A stretch of 38,379 nt of DNA. Source: Chara braunii. Lineage: Eukaryota; Streptophyta; Charophyceae; Charales; Characeae. The stretch lies in NCBI GenBank assembly GCA_003427395.1, contig BFEA01000815.1, positions 479,266-517,644 of the forward strand, in the 5' to 3' direction. The notes below the pieces were generated by a model. It saw nothing but the letters and a program-made list of their open reading frames with translations. It did no database searches and was not told where the DNA came from. Position numbers and translations under genes: made by a program. Every line of letters starts with the position of its first letter. The stretch's first letter is position 1. Below, piece by piece: positions 31,136 to 38,379 of the stretch.

Positions 31136-31722
31136 AGGTAAGTGTCAGAACGGACGACCCCGCACCACCATCCAAAGAATCAAGACCAAACTCCTGCCTG
31201 GACAACCCTTGCTACGTCCAGGCCTAGTGAGCTTCCGACAAATCACTCCACCAACTAAGGTCGGTCGTGCACCACCTCCCACGCATCGGTGCCGATCATG
31301 CAAGCTGCAGTATTGCCCAGGTAAGTGCTCTCCCTCGCTCCTACGTACGCATAACCCCTCGAACGAGCATGGCCGAATGCATGTCCCAGTGCCCCTTCCT
31401 TGTGCGCAGAGCCGCTCGCTGTTCGTTGGGCAGAACAACGCCAGGCTCCTATCTCAGCAACTGACAACATTCATCCAGATACCTGAATGCACCTGGCTGT
31501 CGGTATTGGCCAGGTTTGCCTGAACTCTGCGATGAGTCACGAGCGGCGGAAAAAACGGCGGCAACGATCAACGGGAACATGAAGCATTCGTGACGGGCAG
31601 AACGGCGAACGACAGCTGCGTTGAGGATCGTCACAACGGCGGTAGTAGTGTGCTCTTCTGCCTCGCTTCATCAAACGTGCGAAATAGCAGTGAATCTTCT
31701 ACCACAATGCGACCAGGTACGT
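31136..31722 (+). repeat. Splice-donor-like motifs, copy 2
   Basis: AG|GTAAGT at 31136-31143 and 31319-31326, and AG|GTACGT at 31715-31722. Each follows a CCAGG context and precedes pyrimidine-rich DNA, as in copy 1 (11163-11968). Confidence 0.45.
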
Positions 31723-32212
31723 GCTTCTCAACTTCTTCTCCCCAAATCAACACCCGGTTTCGCCCTGCGCCAGATGCATGAAATGAGAATGAATCTCCCG
31801 CTAGAGCATGGAAAGATACGTCCTCCCACCCCCATTTTTGCCACGAAACGGGCGGGCTACCTCCTCCCTCGCCCAACTTTGCCCTCTCTTGTCATGCTTC
31901 AGCGCAGTACTTTTGTTATCTAACCCCTCCTACCCTTACTTTCTACCGAAACTAGCCGTGGATCCGATATCGCCCACCCCGAAACCCCCTACTTGCTACT
32001 TCTCCTTACCTGTTCGCGCCAGGAATTGAGCAACCTCGACTTTCTTTCCTCCCCCGTACCTGCCATATCCGAGCCCTCCGCGCAGCACCCTACTAGGATA
32101 TCCCCAAACTAGCCACTAGTCCCCGAACCTGGCCCCGCCATGCAACTCGCCCCGGGGCAGAAGCCCTGAAGCCAGCTCCTTCCCTACCCCGTCCCTCAAG
32201 GACCAAGCCCGA

Positions 32213-33119
32213 NGGGCCACTCCTCCCTTCCGTTCCTTCGTTATCGCCTTCCTCCTCGGCCCGCTGTTGTCGTCAACCNGAACTCGTACCCCACCGTNAG
32301 GCAACNCACCCGCGACCGCTGCNAAAGGCGGACGAAGCAAACAAACCGGTGTANGGAGCCACGCTCCCGTTTTATACACGNCGGCCCTANGCAGGGGCTG
32401 CGCTAAACTTCTNTCNGTCGTCCTAATTCTAACNGNTGTCCCAAAGGACTNGGGCGCTGGCANCACCCCGCGACCTTTCAAAGTCCNCGNNGCCACCACA
32501 CTGCCTTGCCTNACTGCACGAATCTGGCCNCTTTTCTNGGGCTTGTACNCNTCGACCGTGCGCAAGGCTTATACAANTTTTNNCTATGNCATTCCAATCT
32601 TACGGNCGCTGCGAAAATNTNCCCCGNGCCTTGTNAGCCCCTCGGCTCATCCNACCTATTCTCCCCCTTCNNTNTTTGTTACACGTCCCGGGTCGGATCC
32701 GCGTCCAGGTTCTTCCCGAATCTATGCTCATCACCCTTGNGCANCCGGAGCAAATCTTCTTTGCCTCATCTCCATCTTCTACAGACGTCCCTAAGGACTT
32801 NCGACCGTGGCCGCCCCTTTTCCACTGTTCACTGTCCCCTCCTTGTCCTTTCTCTCCTCCNAATGAACCCAGACGCGATTCTGGGTCNGATTCATTCCAC
32901 TCTCACCTGGTTGCTGCCTTCACCCTCCGCCCGACTACTCTCTTTGCCACCCCGGTTATNGANCGCACCTGANGCAAGAATGCNTNCCCGTTCGTTCCCG
33001 TTCCNCTATCCTCCTTTGTAGGCGCCCNGCNTGATCCCCGTCGGNTTCACTTCNCNGAAGTGCNTACGCCGCCNTACACACNGTNAGCCNGATCTTCACC
33101 GTATNGCTCCGATTTCGNC
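32213..33119. other. Tract with scattered ambiguous bases
   Basis: Dozens of isolated n characters occur here and nowhere else in the window. The DNA is pyrimidine-rich and belongs to the 3' part of copy 2. The pattern suggests a consensus built from mixed or low-quality reads, for example collapsed repeat copies. Frames crossing it cannot be trusted. Confidence 0.9.
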
Positions 33120-34230
33120 AGCGCCCCCCCCGAAGATCTCAGCCACTGCCCCTTTTCCGTCGTACCCGGCTCTTTCCACGTCCGGGTTCATTTCACAAAC
33201 CCGCCCCCCCTTTTCTCTCGGTTCCCACGTGCCATCCTTGCGCCGGGGTCAAGCTATCCTTCCCCCGCCCCTCGCGCTCCCTCCCCTGGCGCACTTCCTC
33301 GGCTAGGTTCACATGGGGCCTTGGCAACCTCCGCTTCTGACCGGGTGGACTCCACGGCTGCCTGCCAAGCAACCAGCCAACCCCTCTTTGTCTTGATGTT
33401 CATGTCGTGTGGACCAAATCAGTATCCCCCGGGGTCTCCAAGCAGGGCATCGGCCCCCCTATAGCCCTAAGGACCAACGACAAAATAAAGTAATTAAAAT
33501 TTGACACAGGCCCCCAACGAAAAAGAAGGAGCAGGCCTCCGCGGGCCCTTCCGTAAAAAAAAAACCCTTTGGCGCGGGTCCGCGTCCGGGCTCTCCCAAC
33601 AAAAAACTGAGGGGATAGTCCCGCGGGACCCTCAACCCCTCAGCTTTCGTCGCTCCGTCGCTCTCGTGCCGCCGCCCGCTGACCGTGATCCCCGTACCTC
33701 CGCTGCAATAGTCCAATGCCGTAACCGATAGGGCTAAGCTCAAGCCTGAGCCCAGCGGGCGCGGCTTCACATACAAGGTGGTACCGCACGGCGCTCCGGG
33801 TCAGGATACCGCTCCGGCCACTCTTTCGACCCACATTTGTACCCACGGCCCCTAAGCGTCCACGCCGGGCCACCGCCCCGCGCTGTAGCCGTTCCATGCA
33901 CCTACCGGCACGCCAATCCTACCGTCGGTCGCGCGCGCCGACCAAAAAATCGGACCTTCATCCCCTAATCAATCTCGTGGCTTTGGTATGTATGGGTTGG
34001 TCGGCTACCCCGGCCGCCCACTCAATCAGAAAAATCATACGTGCGCCTTAAAATTGCGCGCCCACGTACTGCCTACCGGGACAAGGCAGACCTTTGCTCA
34101 CGCGCGAACGACCCTCACATTTCCTGCACGGGCACTCAGAATCCAGGTTAACCAAGCCTTTCTGTCACTTGCAAAAACCAAGGCGGATACCGTTGTAAGG
34201 GTATTCGCGCCGATAACTTACCGGACCATA

Positions 34231-36300
34231 TTAAGCGATGTCCCCGTCGCATCGCCAAATAAAAAAGCTATAGATTTCCATCACATTCAAAATGCTGATG
34301 AGATCAGAACCAATCCGATTAGCCAACAGACTTCAGGGTTGAGGCCTCCATCAGACCGTGCCAACACAACTATATGTTGCCAGGGTTTCAACCTGGGTCT
34401 CCATTGCCCCGACACCAGGACGCCGGTGTATTACGCATCAATACTACAACATAAGTTCCAAAGGCCCCCAAACTATCCTCTTCCCCTCCGTCCTAGACAA
34501 CGGTCAGCCTCTCGTTGGGTGTCCCAGTTAGCCTCTCTCTCGTAAGCAGAGCCATAACTAGGGACGCGGGCTTTGAATGGGACCTATGAAGGCATTCTTC
34601 GTCTTCTTCAACAAATTTCTCACAGTTAAACAAAACACACACGTATAAGCTTGTAGCCTCTCTCAGGCTTTTTTGCAGTCTAGTACAAAAATGCCAGGTC
34701 CCCATCTGGGCCCACCGTAGCCTGGCTGATCGAGCCAGGTCTACGGCCCACCGCATTGTTACCTTAGCGGCGGTATCCTCCCGCTGGTTGTACAACGATA
34801 GGTATGTCCCTGATAATCAATCAATCAGGGTCTCCTAGGGACTCGACTCCTATCCCGCGAAGTAATTTCCCTAGGGCGGGCAACTCCCCTTAAGCTCTTA
34901 CCTTGAGGGCCCGCAGCCAGGTTGTGCTGGCTAGCAGCCATCCACTAGGGGTTGCGCCCAGGTGGCACTAAGCTTTACCGTTAGCTTGGTATTCCTTTAA
35001 ATATGTCTCATAATTAGCACAGGTGGCCAGGCGGGGCGTCACAAACAAACTCACAGGCCGCTGTGGGACTATGCAGGGGTCTGAAGGCATTTACCGACCC
35101 TCCTATAATAGGCACGACATCCTTCGCTCAATCACAAACCATCCCTGCCGGATTCACATGGTCGCGGCTCCTGACTTGATCAGAGCCAGCAGTCGCCCAT
35201 CCCGAGGCATCTCTCGCCCTTTTTAAATGCTTCAAGCAAACATGGTTCCTTCTCGTCAGACTTTATCAATACAAACAATGCTTTCCATACTAGTCAACTT
35301 TTTACTCACCCTTACGTGGTGAAGGGTGCCTTTCACAAAAGATTTTCCGGCCATCCCCTTCCTGTATGGGATGACTCGTCACACGACCTCTTCCAAAACC
35401 ATGAAGGGGTCTCCACACATTGTAATTCCCACCTCGCAGCATCATGAAGGGGGTCTTAATCATCAAACAACTCAAGCTGAGGGACCACCTTCTGGGTCCC
35501 TATACGATTTAGGAAACGATGTTTAGTATGGCCGAACATGCAAATTCCTAAATCCATCAATCTTGTGGGATTCTCACAGTTTTCACAAACAGGCTGCACT
35601 TTCCCTCCTTATACCTTGCCCTCTCGTCCACTTGCAGCAGACCGCACGAGTATACCGGAGGGTAGACAACTTTACAATTTACACAATCATGCTCATGAGA
35701 TGTATCATGTACATCTCTCACACAAAGCCAAACATTCATCGAGATAAATCCACACATGTGAGAGCGATAGTGATCGTCACAAGACAAGTCCCATAGGATC
35801 TCAACTCATAGTACACTCAGGGAGTAGAATGTCTCCCCCAACAATCGAACACAAGCACTCAACTCAATACCTCGCCTGTCTGAGTAGGACTCATAACCCC
35901 ACTGTACACTCATCAAATACACTTGGGAACATAGCATCCGCCTAATCATTCACATAATACCTAGCCCCTGTCCTCCCCTGCTGGGGAAACTCACACCCCG
36001 AGTGCTATAAACTCCCAAATCTCATTCAGAGCAGCAATAGCCTCTGAGTCACAAAACCAAATGTAACTAAATGGTTTCATATATCACACAATTGAGTTCT
36101 ATCCCTGGTTCGTAGCCCACGAAGAAACTCAAGAGGAAACAAGCGAACAAAAGTCACACGTATATGTAGAATCGGATAGAAACTCATCCCACCACTCCTA
36201 CGCACACACACATCTAGGGCCCGCTCAACTGACTCAAGGTATGTACACCTCTAACCCCGCCCTGTGTGTGTCAAGGATCTCTAGTCCTATCAATATATAG
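34231..36300. other. No recognised gene between copy 2 and the gag-like pseudogene
   Basis: No frame shows a domain. On the minus strand TGTGACGCCCC begins at 35043. That is a common start of plant gypsy LTRs, so an LTR of the minus-strand gag element could extend left from there. However, the bases just to its right are not purine-rich on the minus strand as a polypurine tract should be. The rest is unassigned. Confidence 0.4.
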
Positions 36301-36312
36301 ACAGACCGATCC

Positions 36313-38379
36313 CTACTTACATAATTCCTCCTGGTTCTGCCTATATAACTAAGCCCTGCCCCCATCCGGAGCTCGCTCTACGATCCTGCCCTGTCTGTCA
36401 TAGAATTTGCCGTCGACCTCCGCAACTCGCCCCTTGGCCTTATCCTCAAGGAGCTCTGGACAGTCCACGGCTCTATGTCCTCCCTCCTTGCACCAAAAAT
36501 AGGAGGTATCATGCCATCTAGTAGTCTTCTCCTTTCTCCCTTGCGAACTAAATGCCGAAGGCGCCCCCATGGTCCCAGTACTCACCTCATGACACGAGGA
36601 CGATCCCATATGGCCCTGAGATCCGGACTCCATAGCCTCAGCACCTTCAACCCCTCGTGCGGCTGTGCTCCCTGGCCTGCAGTCTGGCATATCCAGCGCT
36701 CGGGGTCCCTCCTCATGAGCCCTCTCTGTCACACCCACCATCTCATTCCCACATAATCCAGACGGCTGAGAGCTCACCACAGTGGTGGGCTCACTCATGA
36801 CCTCCTGCTGCTGCTGCTGTCGCGAGTCGGGGCCTCCTGAGTCCGTCTCCGTGGCCTAGGAGCCCAGCTCCGCCCTCAACTCTCCTAACCTCGGGGCCTG
36901 CTCTGGAGCGTCGAGTCTCTGAGGCCTCTCTTGTGGAGTGCCTATCCTCATGGCTGCCGCCAACTCATGCAAACCCGAACCTCTCCTCTCCGTGGACATG
37001 GCCATAAGCGACTCCTGTGCGCGCCCCTCCTCTCCGGCCGTGTCCAAGGGCACCCCCTCCACGGGCTCATTTTGTCGAGGGACCTCCACTGCTGCTCCCT
37101 GGCTCGGCGAGGCGCGCATCCCCCGGCCCTGGCCATCAGCACTGGCTCGCCCCACCTGGCTAGCCTCCCAGGCTGCCGAGAGCCTATCCACAGCGGCCGC
37201 CATCTCCCCAAATCTCCTCTCCCACTCAACCTCTCTTGCCTGGCTCCTCGCCCTCTCCTCGGCAAGCTGGGTAGTCAGGTGCTCTACCTCCAACTCCTTA
37301 ACCCTGAGCTGATTGCTAAGTAGGTTATACCACTGGAAAGATGTGACTGTCGTCTCGCATACCCTCCGATCCATGCGCTCAATCGCCTGCCTGGTCGCGG
37401 AGAACCCCAACTCCCCCATCTCCCTCAACTCACTCGTCTCTGCTCGTCCTGCCTCTCGTGACCCCTGGCGGGCTGCATCCCTCTGGCTCTTATACCTAGC
37501 CCACTACTCGTCAATTCTCTACTCACTAATCTTGGGCTCGACCGGCGGTGTAGTCTCTATCCGCGCCGCCTCCATCTCAGCCTGCCTTGCGTGTATCTCG
37601 TCCAGACGGACCGGCACTCGGGCGGACTTCTCTTCGCGGGTCTCTCTTGGGGTTCCTCCCACTCGCGGCCCCCGGCTCCCTGAAGTCGACGCCTCCGCCT
37701 CCATCCCTTCGCTTGCGCACGACACTACTGGCGGTAACTCCGCTGAAACGGGCTCCTCGATATCTGGGCTCTTGGTCACCTGCGTGGCCGAGGGCAAGCC
37801 AAGGGGCACCTTCATCCTCGCTCTCTCACACACTCCCTGGTCCTCCGCCTCTGCCTCCTGCTCAGGCACAGTGGTGGTCTCAGAGGGAAACTCCAGAATC
37901 TCCTCACTGCCTGGCTCAGGAATCCCCTCTGGCCATGAACGATGTGCTGGCTCTGGAGCTGGGGAACATGGAGGGGTATCATCCCCAACCGTGATCACCT
38001 TTCTACCCTGAGGTCGTACCGGATCCGACCGCTCAGCTGCCATCTCAGGATCCTACGGCTCCTCTCGGTCTCGCATGTCTGTCTCCATCTCGGGGTCGAG
38101 GGGCTCCTTCAATGGCACATAGCACGCTGGGTCAACTGAGCCCTCTCCCAGCCGTGAGGCCTCCCATTGGGATACATCGAGATAAGTCGCTAAGCTTCGG
38201 AATGACGTCTCTCTTGGTATGTCCAGCTCCTGCGTTGAAGGCAGTGGGCGAGGGCGGCCTCAACTCTTCGCTCGTAATCCGCCAAAACTCAACCGCCCGG
38301 AGGCCACAAGCAGGGAACGACTCCTCTGCCAATGCGGGCCCTGCGGGCTCATCCTCCCGCTGGGCTGGGGCTCCCCTCC
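36313..38379 (-). pseudogene. Gag-like polyprotein remnant with six in-frame TAG stops
   Basis: A minus-strand reading enters from the window edge (frame EFWRITSEELRPP...), shifts frame near 38195, then runs in one frame to 36313. It passes TAG at 38053-38055, 37519-37521, 37504-37506, 36856-36858 and 36349-36351, and ends at TAG 36313-36315. Between stops the sequence is coherent. There is an acidic, Pro/Glu-rich N-terminal part, a coiled-coil-like stretch (RVKELEVEHLTTQLAEERAR, about 37320-37250) and a zinc-knuckle-like FWCKEGGHRAVDC near 36500, whose first Cys is Tyr. DKAKGRVAEVDGKFYDRQGR follows. This fits an LTR-retrotransposon Gag, which forms the particle and binds RNA. No protease or RT follows to the left, so the element may be gag-only or truncated. 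Confidence 0.72.

Larger units (their letters stand above)
25893..34230 (+). mobile_element. Large repeat, copy 2 (LTR-like, about 8.3 kb)
   Basis: Starts TGTCGAGCGCAT and follows copy 1 block by block in the same orientation. It is longer because of an extra 570 bp at about 26870-27440, two more A/B units, about six more hairpins and a longer pyrimidine-rich 3' part. It begins directly inside the integrase core with no polypurine tract. So either an internal deletion joined pol to a 3' LTR, or the repeat unit itself begins within integrase. The final shared block is about 33970-34230, with GGATACCGTTGTAAGGG. Similarity to copy 1 is far below what a recent insertion would show, so it is old. 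Confidence 0.6.

Noticed and set aside
32116-33021. Long frames across the ambiguous-base tract (149-175 codons)
   Set aside because: Many codons contain n, so stop-free reading is partly artificial. There is no recognisable domain.
33459-33897. GC-rich overlapping frames around 33500-33900 on both strands
   Set aside because: High GC alone explains them. No conserved motif, no match to copy 1 and no agreement between frames.
34990-35043. Minus-strand LTR start TGTGACGCCCC
   Set aside because: It is kept only as a hint. The adjacent bases are not a polypurine tract, no matching second LTR is in the window and no TG...CA pair could be set.

Overview
This is nuclear DNA from a eukaryote, almost certainly the plant lineage, and nearly all of it is decayed transposable elements. 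The signs are plant-type L1-like LINEs with a zinc-finger C-terminal region, a Ty3/gypsy pol with protease, RT, RNase H and integrase in that order, and in-frame breaks that look like loss of methylated CAG and CGA codons. I see no intact host gene, rRNA gene, CRISPR array or prokaryotic operon, and I cannot name the species.

Layout. 1-1440 holds a CA microsatellite and short tandem duplications. 1676-2265 holds two foldback (MITE-like) sequences. 2289-4340 is the 3' half of an L1-like LINE (LINE A, + strand) ending in a (TAAA)n tail. 4341-6720 has no recognised gene, only a TATA-like promoter candidate. 6724-6950 is the 3' tip of the same LINE family on the minus strand (LINE B). 6967 to about 14300 is copy 1 of a very large repeat, whose copy 2 is 25893 to about 34230 in the same orientation. 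Between the copies lie a three-unit 825-bp tandem array (15266-17746), an L1-like LINE on the minus strand (LINE C, 22783 down to about 17750) split by three tandem tRNA-like units, and a Ty3/gypsy pol pseudogene (about 22809-25890) that runs straight into copy 2. One reading is a gypsy element with unusually long (7-8 kb) terminal repeats and a LINE nested inside it. That reading is inference, because no primer-binding site or polypurine tract is visible. 34230-36300 has no recognised gene. 36313-38379 is a minus-strand gag-like pseudogene broken by six in-frame TAG codons.

The most striking content is inside the two large repeat copies. Each carries an array of short two-part hairpins (six at 9276-9941, about twelve at 29058-29993). 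The inner hairpin is nearly constant within a copy. The outer stem differs in sequence from unit to unit but still pairs. Between the copies the inner stem changes from CCA/TGG to CTA/TAG, so pairing is kept. This pattern of covariation suggests a structured RNA or a structure-dependent repeat that I do not recognise. The same copies also share other perfect small hairpins, a two-type higher-order repeat (A-B-A in copy 1, A-B-A-B-A in copy 2) and clusters of splice-donor-like AG|GTAAGT motifs.
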